A DNA stretch of 64,000 nucleotides, taken from Primulina eburnea (taxonomy: Eukaryota > Streptophyta > Magnoliopsida > Lamiales > Gesneriaceae). The DNA lies in NCBI RefSeq assembly GCF_022965805.1, contig NW_027331381.1:124001-188000 (forward strand), in the 5' to 3' direction. Position numbers and translations under genes: made by a program. Under the pieces are notes generated by a model that saw only the letters and a program-made list of their open reading frames with translations, ran no database searches and was not told the DNA's origin. Every line of letters starts with the position of its first letter. Position 1 is the stretch's first letter. Below, piece by piece: positions 54,083 to 64,000 of this stretch.

Positions 54083-56577
54083 AGTTGAAGGTTAGGGAGT
54101 CCGATATCCCTAAGACGGCATTCCGGACCAGGTATGGTCACTATGAGTTTCTCGTGATGTCTTTTGGTTTGACCAATGCCCCTTCTGTCTTCATGGACCT
54201 GATGAACCGTGTGTTCAAGTCGTATTTGGATAGCTTTGTCATTGTCTTCATCGATGATATCTTGATCTATTCTAAGACCAGAGAGCTTCATTCAGAGCAT
54301 CTCAGAGTTGTGCTCCAGTTGTTGAGAGAGCGGAGGTTGTTTGCCAAGTTGAAGAAGTGTGAGTTTTGGTTGGATCAGATTTCTTTTCTAGGCCATGTCG
54401 TTTCGAGGGATGGCATTGCTGTTGATCCGATGAAGATAGAGGCGATTCAGAAGTGGCCTATTCCTACGACTGTTTCTGAGGTACGCAGTTTCCTTGGTTT
54501 GGCGGGTTTTTATCGTCGTTTTATTTCAGACTTTTCCAAGATTTCCCTACCATTGTCCAATTTGACAAGGAAGACTGTGAAGTTCGAGTGGTCTATAGAT
54601 TGCCAGAGCGCATTTCAGGAGTTGAAGGATAGATTGACGTCAGCTCCTATTCTCGCATTGCCCAGTGGTTCAGAGGATTTTGTGGTCTATACCGATGCGT
54701 CGAAGAAGGGTCTCGGGGCAGTGTTGATGCAGAGAGGTAAGGTCATTGCCTATGCTTCTCGCCAGTTGAAGGATTATGAGAAGAATTATCCGACGCATGA
54801 TTTAGAGTTGGCAGCTGTGGTTTTCGCCCTGAAGATTTGGAGACACTACTTGTATGGCGAAAAGTGTGAGATTTTCACAGACCACAAGAGTTTGAAGTAT
54901 CTGTTTTCTCAGAGAGAGCTCAATATGCGGCAGAGGAGGTGGTTAGAGCTGGTCAAAGATTATGTGACTATCAGTTATCACCCAGGGAAGGCGAATGTTG
55001 TGGCTGATGCTTTGAGTCGTAAGTCGAGTGCTTCATTGAGTTCTTTGATTCAGAGACCGTTGCTGATGGATTTGCAGAGAGAGGAGATTGATCTGGTGAT
55101 TCCAGGCACCATTGTTCGTCTTTCAGCGTTGGTTATTCGATCTTCATTGACGGACAGGATTCGTAGAGAGCAGTCGACTGATGTTCAGTTGACAGAGTTG
55201 AGAGATAGAGCAGAGATTAGAGGTAATTCAGAGTTTGCCTTGAATGGTGATGGTTTGGTGACTTTCAGAGGTCGTATTTGTGTTCCTGTTGGCGATGATA
55301 TTCGTAGAGATATTCTGACAGAGGCTCATACCGCGCCGTATTCGATTCATCCAGGCAGTACGAAGATGTATCAGGATCTTCGTCGACTCTACTGGTGGCC
55401 AGGTATGAAGAAGGATGTTGCCGTGTTCATTTCTCAGTGCCTTACTTGTCAGCAGGTGAAGATTGAGCACCAGAGACCTGCTGGGACATTGTTGTCATTG
55501 CCGATTCCTCAGTGGAAGTGGGAGCATATTACGATGGATTTCGTGACTGGTCTTCCTAGAGTGCATAGAGGTTTCAATTCTATTTGGGTTATCGTTGATC
55601 GATTGACTAAGTCAGCGCACTTTCTTCCAGTCAAGACGACGTATTCGATGAACCAGTATGCCAAGGACTACATAGCAGAGATTGTCAGACTTCATGGTGT
55701 TCCTGTGTCGATCGTGTCTGATCGTGACCCTAGATTTACTTCAGAGTTTTGGAAGAGTTTGCACAGAGCTATGGGTTCGCGGTTAGCGTTCAGTACAGCC
55801 TATCATCCTCAGAGCGATGGTCAGTCAGAGAGAGTCATTCAGATTCTTGAGGATATGCTCAGAGCTTGTACTATAGACTTTCCAGGTAGCTGGGATTCTT
55901 TGTTGCCTTTGGTTGAGTTCACTTATAATAATAGCTACCAGGCGACGATTGGCATGGCACCGTATGAGGCACTTTATGGCAGGAAGTGTAGATCTCCCTT
56001 GTATTGGGACGAGGTTGGTGAGAGGAAGATGTTGGGACCAGAGTTGGTCCAGCAGACTGCCGATGTTGCTGCTGTTATCAGAGAAAGGATGAAGACTGCC
56101 CAGTCCAGACAGAAGAGCTATGCAGATGTTCGTCGTAGGCCTTTGCAGTTCGAGGTTGGCGATCACGTGTTTCTGAAGATAGCACCTCTCAAGGGTGTGA
56201 TGCGATTTGGCAAGAAGGGCAAGTTGAGTCCTAGATTTATTGGTCCATTTGAGATATTGGACAGAGTTGGCGATCGAGCCTACAGATTAGCCCTACCTCC
56301 AGATCTTGACAGAGTCCATAATGTTTTTCACGTATCGATGCTCAGGAAGTATGTTGCAGATCCTTCCCATGTTCTTCGCCATGAGCCATTGGACTTAACG
56401 CCGAATTTGACGTATCAAGAGATTCCGATTCAGATTCTGGATCGCACAGTTAGAGTGTTGAGGAACAAAGAGATCGGCATTGTCAAAGTTCTTTGGAGGA
56501 ACCATTTGTTAGAGGAGGCTATGTGGGAACCAGAGGAGGAGATAAGAGAGAAGTATCCTGAGTTGTTTGTGCCGTGA
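54083..56577 (+). CDS. element B Pol: rest of reverse transcriptase, RNase H, integrase, chromodomain-like tail
   Basis: Continues the frame of 34318-36250 in phase after removal of element C and one CTATC; TGA at 56575-56577. [30 protein letters not shown] (relatives have [11 protein letters not shown], so the conserved Pro is Ser), catalytic [10 protein letters not shown]. RNase [41 protein letters not shown]. Integrase: HHCC finger (AHTAPYSIH with CLTCQQ), catalytic Asp in TMDFVTGLP, Asp in VSDRDPRF, Glu in GQSERVIQ, all present. C-terminal tail [12 protein letters not shown] and YPELFVP. One codon is missing near 54962 relative to the duplicate at 30395-32558. Apart from the insertion and the Pro-to-Ser change it looks close to functional, the least damaged gypsy Pol here. 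Confidence 0.95.
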
Positions 56578-56599
56578 CGTCAATTTCGCGGACGAAATT

Positions 56600-56617
56600 C
56601 CCTTAAGGGGGGGAGAT
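56600..56617 (+). other. element B polypurine tract
   Basis: CCCTTAAGGGGGGGAGAT immediately before the 3' LTR. Confidence 0.85.
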
Positions 56618-58198
56618 TGTAATAGCCGAGCCCGGTGTACGGTACGATTTAAGTTTCGTTTGTTATTTTGGGATATTTGATTAGATGTTCAGAGTTGTAT
56701 TTTTTGGGCTATAGTATTGTTAGTTTTATTGTCTTGAGGTGTTAGTTGATGTTGGTTGTTCGTTTCAGAGTGTCGGTTCGATTTTAGTTGCATGGGAATA
56801 GTGCTTGGCCGTGACTTGAGTGCACCCGTGCTCTTAACTGGAGTGCCCCCGCGGTGTACTGTGCTGTTTTGGAGTTGGAATGCCGTAGCATCACCGCACC
56901 CGCGGTGATGTAGGGACCGCACCCGCGCTGCTTGCGTCGCCGCACCCGCGCTGTTCGTGTTCCAGAATTTTTGTGGCTGCCGAAACCATTGCGCACCCGC
57001 GGTGCTTAGAGGAGTGCACCCGCGGTGAAGGTACGGGCGAGTTTTTAAGCTACTTTTTGGAGTTGTTGGCCATACTTTCCCTTTCTTTTCTCCTCCATTC
57101 TCGACATTTCTCTCCATTTCAAGGGTTTTTAGTCATTTCTTTCCTTTCCTATCTTCGATTCAGGCGTTTGTTTGGAATTTCGACTTGAGTTCGACGTTCT
57201 CCTTGGTGCTAGGAAGCTTGGGTAAGCTTTTGGTGCGATTCTGTTAAGGTTGTAAATTAAGAGTTGTTTAGGTTGGTTGTTTATGTGGATTTATGGATTA
57301 TTTAGCTTGTAATCTTGGATATTTAGTTGATATTGGTGTTATTTGTGGATTATTTGTTGTAGGTGGTGATCAAGAGCTAAGTTGAGGTGTTTGTTGTGGT
57401 TTGTAAGTGGAATTTCATCCTTTTTGCTCACATGATATTATATGTATTGTGTTTTAAAGATTTTAAAGTGATATTCCCTTCCATTGATCCATTGTTATGT
57501 ATTGATTTCATTGATTATCTATTGGAGGTATTGTATACCTCACTATTGTTAAAAGGGAATACAAGAGAAAATATGAGATTGTGAAAGGACGGCCTTAAAT
57601 GCTATTCAGAGTTCAAATGTTTTCGGATTGATAAATACATAGTCAGAGATTGCATGCAATATTAGATGATCATCGCCTATAGGCTTATATCCCTCAGAGT
57701 TATCGGTATTTATATAGATTTGGGATACGAGCACCCCAGAGCAGAGATACTATTGATATCAATCCCCAGAGCAAAAGAGAAATACCATCATATTTTATAT
57801 GCTATTGCTATGTTATTGATATTCAGAGTTTACAGTTCAGAGTTGATGGTATTTATGATTTCAAAGAGATGTTTTACAGAGTTATTGTTCATTGTTATAT
57901 AAGAGTTCCACTTGCTGAGATTTATTCTCATTCCAGTTATTTCATGTGATGCAGATCAGAGTGGTGCCTCGGGACGTTGACTGTAGATCGGGGGTCATAT
58001 GCATATACCGTTGGAAGGAGGATTTTGGCATGATCATAGGAATGATGTTTTGTTTTTGTTATGTCATTTAAATGATCATGTATTTATTTTGTAAAAATAT
58101 TTAAAGAAATGTATTTTGAAACTCCTTCCGTATATTTTTAAAAGAGAAAATTTTATTTCCGCTGTGTATTTATTTTAAAAGAGGATCGGGGTGTCACA
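56618..58198 (+). repeat. element B 3' LTR
   Basis: 1581 bp, same ends as 32599-34179, about 10 mismatches by eye. It is followed by GATAT (58199-58203), which also precedes the LTR at 32594-32598. Confidence 0.94.
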
Positions 58199-60902
58199 GA
58201 TATATCAGACCCAGTGTATCTCCTTGGGGTGCTCCGGTGCTATTCGTTCGAAAGAAAGATGGTTCGATGCGCTTATGTATTGATTACAGACAGTTGAACA
58301 AGGCAACAGTGAAGAACAAGTATCCTTTGCCGCGCATCGACGATTTGTTTGATCAGTTACAGGGATCTTCCGTATACTCGAAGATTGATTTGAGATCAGG
58401 GTATCATCAGCTCAGAGTTAGAAACGTTGATATTCCGAAGACTGCATTCCGAACCAGGTACGGACATTATGAGTTTGTTGTTATGCCTTTTGGTTTGACG
58501 AATGCACCAGCGGTATTTATGAGTTTGATGAACCGCATCTTTCAGAGATATTTAGATGATTTCGTGATTGTGTTCATTGATGATATTTTGTTATATTCGA
58601 AGAGTCTAACTGAGCATGCAGATCATCTGAGAATTGTATTGAAGACTCTAAGAAATGAGCAGTTGTATGCCAAATTGTCCAAGAGCGAATTCTGGCTGAA
58701 ACAGGTTGTCTTTTTGGGACACATTATATCTGGTGATGGTATTGCGGTAGATCCGAGTAAAGTTGAGGCTGTGATCAGTTGGCCGAGACCGACTTCTGTG
58801 CCTGAGTTACGCAGTTTCATGGGTCTAGCCGGGTATTATCGTCGTTTTATACGAGATTTCTCCAGTATAGCGAAGCCTATCACTCAGTTGACAAAGAAGA
58901 ACATGCCATTTGTATGGTCTGAAGATTGTGAAGCCAGTTTTGTAGAGTTGAAGAAGAGGCTGAGTAGTGCGCCTGTCTTGACGATTCCTTCAGGTACAGG
59001 TGAGTTTGTTGTATATTGTGACGCATCTCACAGAGGATTAGGATGTGTTCTTATGCAGCGAGGGCACGTGATAGCGTACGTCTCTAGACAGCTGAAGCCG
59101 CACGAGACCCGATATCCGATTCATGATCTTGAATTGGCGGCGATTGTCTTTGCCTTGAAGATCTGGCGCCATTATCTAAATGGCGAGAAATTTGAGATCT
59201 ATTCCGATCATAAGAGCCTGAAGTACCTCTTTTCTCAGTCAGAGTTGAACATGAGGCAGCGACGATGGTTTGATCTGCTGAAAGATTTTGATTGCGAGAT
59301 CAAGTACTATCCAGGGAAGTCGAATGCAGCGGCAGACGCCTTGAGTCGAAAGGTATGTGCTCTTTCCTTGTCGACAGTAGGGGTATCGAATTTAGTAGAG
59401 GATTGTTGCTTGTCTGGGTTGACATTTGATACAGAGAGTAGACCGTTGTGACTTGCTGCGATTCAGATTGAGCCAGATTTGATTTTGAGGGTCAAAGAGG
59501 CGCAGAGAACTGATCCGAGCGTTCAGAAATCGATTGATATGATCAGAGCTGGTCATATATCAGAGTATCAGGTTAAAGATTCTATTCTGTATGTGAATAA
59601 CCGTCTAGTAGTGCCAGAGGTTTCAGATTTGAGACGACAGATCATGCCAGAGGCACACTGTAGCCGGTTCAGCATTCATCCTGGTGGCAGGAAGATGTAC
59701 AATGATTTGAAGACGCAATTCTGGTGGAAGCAGATGAAGACAGACGTTGCAGAATTTGTGTCTAAGTGCCTTAATTGCCAGCAGGTGAAGGCAGAAAGAA
59801 AGAAGCCCGGAGGTTTACTTCAGAGTTTGTCTATTCCTGAATGGAAATGGGATCACATTTCCATGGATTTCGTGACGAAGTTACCTCGATCTTCGCGGGG
59901 CTGTGACGCAATTTGGGTTGTGATAGACAGACTGACCAAATCAGCGTGTTTTATTCCGTACAGAATGACCTATTGACACGATCAGATGGCAGAGTTATAT
60001 GTCAGAGAGGTCGTCAGATTGCACGGTGTGCCGAAGTCGATCGTATCAGATCGTGATCCACGATTTACTTCTCACTTTTGGCACAGCCTGCAGCAGGCTT
60101 TGGGTACGACTTTACATCTGAGCACTGCTTATCATCCTCAGCGGATGGACAGTCCGAGCGGAATATCCAGACTTTAGAAGATATGCTGAGAGCTGTAGTA
60201 CTAGATTTTGGTACTGGCTGTCAAGATTCATTGCCGTTGTGTGAGTTTTCATACAATAACAGCTATCAGACTAGCATTGAGATGGCACCGTTCGAAGCTT
60301 TATACGGAAAGAAGTGCAGATCTCCGTTATACTGGGATGATATCTCTGAGGTACCAGAGTTGGGGCCTGATATGATTCGTGAGATAACTAAGAAAGTGAA
60401 GATCATTCAGAAGAGAATGAAGACAGCGCAGGATAGGCAAGCGAAGTACGCCAATGTCAGACGCAGACCGTTGGTATTTGAGAAGGGAGACTGAGTATTT
60501 TTAAAGATTTCACCTTTCAGAGGCGTTGTCAGATTTGGCAAGCGGGGGAAGTTGTCTCCTAGATACGTCGGTCCGTATGAGATCCTTGAGAAGATTGGCG
60601 ATCTAGCTTACAGACTTGCTCTTCCTCCTTCATTGTCCGGTATACATGACGTTTTTCATGTATCGATGTTGCACAGATATATGCCAGATGATTCTCATGT
60701 TATTCAGCCTGACGAAGCCGAGCTAGATCGAACTCTGAGCTATGTTGAGCAGCCGATACAGATTCTTGATCGGAAAGAGAAACATCTTAGAACCAAGACC
60801 ATTCCGCTTGTGAAGGTTCAGTGGAGTCGTCATGGCGTCGAAGAAGCGACTTGGGAGACAGAGTCAGAGATGAGACAGAGACATCCCGAGTTATTCATAT
60901 GA
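58199..60902 (+). pseudogene. element A Pol: 5'-truncated, three in-frame stops, one frameshift
   Basis: Begins inside RT at [18 protein letters not shown], where element B inserted. RT ([10 protein letters not shown]), RNase H ([26 protein letters not shown]), integrase zinc finger (AHCSRFSIH with CLNC), core (Asp in MDFVTKLP, Asp in VSDRDPRF, Glu in GQSERNIQ) and the chromodomain-like tail (HGVEEATWE, HPELFI) are all recognisable. Disruptions are TGA at 59449-59451, TGA at 59974-59976, a 1-bp loss near 60141 (between HPQ and DGQSE), and TGA at 60492-60494, where relatives have Arg in GDRVF. The last fits CGA to TGA, as from deamination of methylated CpG. ARG/TGA and family comparison suggest the same for 59974. 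The true end is TGA 60900-60902. Confidence 0.92.
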
Positions 60903-60990
60903 TGTAAGTCCCTATTTCAGTTTTACTTACACTGTTTTGTATATACTTGCATGATGAATTGTTTAGGAGTTCGAGGACGAACTCCTATCT

Positions 60991-61004
60991 AAGAGGGGGA
61001 GAAA
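60991..61004 (+). other. element A polypurine tract
   Basis: AAGAGGGGGAGAAA directly before TGTAAGGCTCGAG, nearly the same tract as element C. Confidence 0.83.
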
Positions 61005-61334
61005 TGTAAGGCTCGAGAATTTTTAGTTGTTATTGATGTTAGATTTGAAGAAGTGATAATGAATGACATAAAAATAAGAATTTTTGAAAGAATGGCCGAA
61101 GCCATACCGTACCTGCGCCTCAGACAAGACCGCACCCGCGGTGTATTATTCAGAATTATGAAGTTTGGCCGTAGCATCACCGCACCCGCGGTCTAGACCG
61201 CGCCCGCGGTCGACGAGTTATGGAAAATGGAAGTCCTGCCGAAACATGAGCGCACCCGCGCTAAGAAACTCACTGCACCCGCGGTGCTGCATGCGAGAAT
61301 GCCACTTTGTTTCTTAAGTTGACACATGGCAGGG

Positions 61335-61345
61335 TATATATATAT
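61335..61345 (+). promoter_or_regulatory. TATA box of element A 3' LTR
   Basis: TATATATATAT ~47 bp after the last GC-rich dyad, followed 20-30 bp later by TCTTCACTTTTC. The 5' LTR version (30110) is two bases shorter. Confidence 0.62.
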
Positions 61346-62376
61346 GTTGTGTACTGAGTCTTCACTTTTCTACTCCAGCAGATAGAACCGAAAATCCCTC
61401 CAATATCTTCTAGCTTCTTCAAGGTTTGAAGGCAAGATTGTGCAAGGTTTAACCATCCAAAGTGTGATTAAAGTATAGATTCTTGTTCCTTGCATCATAA
61501 GCTTCAAAAGGGTATACTTTTTATTACCTTGCAGCATGTTTCGAAATATGCATGTTGAAAGAAATTCAGATTTGAGCTTTAAATTATGTTCTTGATATGT
61601 TGAACTTGATATATTCGCTACCGGATCGAATTACGGTTGTCGTATGCTATTATTTCGAATTCCAGCATGTATATTGAATTGGATGGGAAGAATTGAGCAT
61701 GTTTTGTGGGGTTTTGATGAGAGATTACTATTGTTTGAGTTATCGGTATCGCGAGACTACGCCGTTATGCCGTCGAATTGTATCAAAACCAAGTACTGAA
61801 TTGTATATGAGTTGATTGAGATGTATTTTGATAGAATGTGTCTACACATTGCCATTTCAGATTGGTATTGGCTACATTGAATTCGAGAACTCGTCTACGA
61901 CCGATTGTTCGACTGAAAAGGTATAATTCATGTGGTCACGGGATTGCACAACTCGATTCAGATTTGATACGAGTTTCCCTAAATCACATACTAGATTGTT
62001 ATTACATTTGATTATGTAATGTTTTGTTTATTGATTTATATTCTAGTCCTGAGATAGGAGATATTGGCAGACTTGCCAAAACTAGACGTTTCGGTGTATC
62101 GACGCATAGTAGTAGATATTCTCTATGTGTAGACCCTCGATACAGAGTTGACCGAAGTCTAGGAATAAGACGTACCGTCACCCCGAGTGGTTGGGTAGGT
62201 GACAGACCGTCTTATTCACACCGGGATCCCTAGAGTAGAAATGAATTGAGTCAAGAATTAGAGGTTGAGTACAGATTGTATTCCTTTACATATTTTAGAT
62301 TATAATTCATGTTAATTGACATATGCTATGCTTTTGTACGTGATTTAGTTACATTGCATGCATCCATGTTTTATAC

Positions 62377-62438
62377 TGAGATTTGTTCTCACCGGAGTTA
62401 TCCGGCTGTTGTCGTGTCTGTATGTGTGCATGGCAACA
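62377..62438 (+). ncRNA. three-hairpin LTR module, clearest plus-strand copy
   Basis: Hairpin 1 TGAGA-TTTGT-TCTCA (62377-62391); hairpin 2 CCGGA-GTTA-TCCGG (62392-62405); hairpin 3 TGTTGTCGTG (62407-62416) with CATGGCAACA (62429-62438), loop TCTGTATGTGTG. The three are contiguous within 62 nt, about 1.0 kb downstream of the TATA run, so within the LTR transcript. Confidence 0.68.
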
Positions 62439-62752
62439 GGTGGGGCAGGATTTGGGTCTCGAGCTAGATGATAGATTGACGATAACATGGAGATCTCGGG
62501 CGTTGAAAATTTCTAGTGTTTTCCTATTAGACTTGTACTACTTATGTTTGTAGTTGGGATTTGACCACTAGCGTATGATTGTACTAAACAGACTTGTATG
62601 TATATGATGGTGTTTAATTAGTATAAAGACAAGTTATGTTTTAATTATTTGTTTGAATTAATGTTAAAAGCAAAATTTTGACCCACATTTTCGAGCAAAG
62701 ATCCAATTAAATCCCAAAAGAATTGAGTTAGAGCCTGGGTCCCCACACCTTC

Positions 62753-63163
62753 TCTCCTAGCATGAATAGTGTCCGAAAATACTATTCATCCTCTCCAATT
62801 TTTCTTTCTTCAATTGTTGAGGAAAGCCTACACTTCTCAATGAAAAATACTCTAATTTTTCTAGTGCAAAATTAGGGTGGTTCTAGCTAGTTGGTGGTGG
62901 GCCTAATTTTGAAGGAAAGATTCAAGAACAAGGTGAAGCTTGTAGATTGTCTTGCCATCAAGAGCTTAGTTGTATATCAACTAAGTTGGAGCCACACATT
63001 AATCTTTGTGATTGATAGGTACATTTCTTAACACACTATGAATGTCATTTAGTGTTTTATTGTATTTGCTACACATTCTCAAGGTGGCCGAAAATTTCTT
63101 GTCAAAAATCCGATTTTTTTTACTTCCGTTGCGCTTCCGGTCACCGTAACCGATCCCCTTTCA
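62753..63163 (+). repeat. copia LTR fragment, right part
   Basis: Continues 28968-29774 after element A; similar to the last ~450 bp of the element D LTR (GTTGGTGGTGGGCCTAAT, GTTGGAGCCACA) and ends GATCCCCTTTCA. No PBS follows, so this is either a 3' LTR or a solo LTR. Confidence 0.85.
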
Positions 63164-63974
63164 TTACATACTGAATGATTATTGCATTTGATATTTGCAA
63201 TGTTTGATATTGATATGCTTATTCTATTGATTTATAGCAAAGCATGAGTTAGAGTTGTGCAGATCCGTCTAGTCTTTGGCAGAACCGTCATGGCAAAACC
63301 ACCAAGTCACTGGACTTTTGGATATATATTGATAGACTGAGGAGAAGACCGACTCCTATTGGAGATCTTCAATATAGACCGCCAAAGTCTGGACTCAGAA
63401 TGTACCACCATTTAGCTGGGGTAAAGTAGATGGGAGGACGTTGCGTTCTTATTCAGATCGGGATATCTAGATTAGGATGAGTTGAGTCAGAGTTTAGGAG
63501 TCACAGAGTGTGATTCAGAGTTTGTTTTGATACATGTTGTTCAGATTTGATATTTGTTATTGATATGTGTTTCATGCTTTTATATGACTGCATGTTTACA
63601 TTGTTTATACTAGGATATTTATATCTCATCGGAGTTATCCGGTTGTTGTCGTGTTTGTATGTGTGCATGACAATAGGTGGGACAGGTTAAGGGTCGAGGA
63701 AATGAAGAGAGATCGTGATTAGAGTGGAGACTACAGACTTTGATTAGAGATAGGGTTTAAACACTTGATTTGTAGTCGTTAAACCATATTTTGGATGATT
63801 GTATATAGTACAAGACTTGTACTTTAAAACTGATTTGCATATTAGAATGTATTCCATTACGTTCCGCATTTCATATTGTATTTAAAAAATAATAATTTTA
63901 GACCATGTTTATTATAATTGATTAAATTGTCCCAATTGATGATTAAGAGCATGATAAGCGTCCGGGTCCCCACA
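63164..63974 (+). repeat. gypsy LTR remnant (3' part, related to TGTAAGGCTCGAG and TGTAATGCCC families)
   Basis: From TTACATACTGAATG to GGGTCCCCACA. It aligns with the last ~750 bp of the LTRs 9447-11205 and 61005-62747 but is clearly diverged. It contains the three-hairpin module at 63607-63675. The 5' part was cut off by the copia LTR insertion and later rearrangement. Confidence 0.8.
63607..63675 (+). ncRNA. three-hairpin LTR module, diverged copy
   Basis: Hairpin 3 pairs TGTTGTCGTG (63644-63653) with CATGACAATA (63666-63675); all ten positions pair if G-U is allowed, loop TTTGTATGTGTG. Hairpin 2 is TCGGA/TCCGG (63629-63642). Hairpin 1 is poorly kept. Confidence 0.55.
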
Positions 63975-64000
63975 ACTGTACATGAACCACGGGTGCGCTA
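63975..64000 (+). other. flanking fragment with ACCACGGGTGCG motif
   Basis: The last 26 bases include a degenerate reverse-strand copy of the CGCACCCGCGGT motif, so the outermost host is probably another LTR of that type on the minus strand. It is too short to classify. Confidence 0.35.

Larger units (their letters stand above)
29775..62747 (+). mobile_element. gypsy element A (family TGTAAGGCTCGAG), hosting B, C and D
   Basis: Both ends fit: TGTAAGGCTCGAG at 29775 and GGGTCCCCACA at 62747, TSD CCTTC at 29770-29774 and 62748-62752. The 5' LTR is cut at ~30394, and A's remaining 5' LTR, PBS, gag, protease and RT start are gone. Its pol resumes at 58199 after element B, followed by a PPT and a full 3' LTR. 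The surviving 620 bp of the 5' LTR differ from the 3' LTR by about 9 substitutions and 2 indels by eye. Confidence 0.88.
61005..62747 (+). repeat. element A 3' LTR
   Basis: 1743 bp, TGTAAGGCTCGAG to GGGTCCCCACA. GC-rich dyads at 61110-61288, TATA run at 61335-61345, three-hairpin module at 62377-62438. TSD CCTTC follows. Confidence 0.94.

Overview
This window is plant nuclear DNA made entirely of transposable-element sequence. I find no host gene, rRNA or tRNA gene. The evidence is long LTRs (about 1.6-2.2 kb), primer binding sites matching the 3' end of plant initiator Met-tRNA (TGGTATCAGAGC and variants), polypurine tracts, 5-bp target-site duplications (TSDs), and Ty3/gypsy (chromovirus-type) and Ty1/copia gag-pol reading frames. 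The organism is an angiosperm, probably a eudicot; the sequence alone does not name the species. The setting is gene-poor heterochromatin, possibly pericentromeric.

Left half (1-28967). A gypsy element whose 5' part lies off the window ends with its pol tail (1-627) and 3' LTR (668-6914); the LTR is split by a minus-strand LTR (1231-5904), itself split by a gag-bearing element. The gypsy element sits in a tandem array of a roughly 364-bp unit derived from a gypsy integrase gene (6915-8238 and 22998-28967, about 20 copies, minus strand). A minus-strand solo LTR (8239-22997, TSD CAACC) divides the array. That solo LTR was later hit by another solo LTR (9447-11205, TSD CCTTC) and by a nearly complete copia element on the minus strand (11307-22705, TSD CTACC, both LTRs 2052 bp). 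One LTR of this copia contains a further solo LTR (11918-13657, TSD TTACT).

Right half (28968-64000). This is a nest up to six layers deep. From outside in: a gypsy LTR remnant (63164-63974); a copia LTR remnant (28968-29774 plus 62753-63163); gypsy element A (29775-62747, TSD CCTTC); gypsy element B (LTRs 32599-34179 and 56618-58198); gypsy element C (36251-54077, TSD CTATC) inside B's reverse transcriptase; and copia element D (37802-47259, TSD GTATC) inside C's 5' LTR. The paired LTRs of B, C and D have identical reconstructed lengths (1581, 1779 and 2198 bp). Their mismatch counts by eye (A about 1.5%, B 0.6%, C 0.5%, D 0.3%) fall in the order the nesting requires.

The most unusual signals are: (1) a three-hairpin module inside several otherwise different gypsy LTR families, with compensatory base changes and a conserved loop; (2) the integrase-derived satellite with higher-order structure; (3) GC-rich dyad clusters just upstream of the TATA box in several LTR families; (4) element D, with near-identical LTRs and an intact Gag but a ruined pol that lost its integrase core between 11-bp direct repeats; (5) a GGGCAGC/GCTGCCC hairpin cluster and a roughly 90-bp-spaced motif in the copia leader; (6) loss of catalytic or zinc-binding residues in recently inserted copies.
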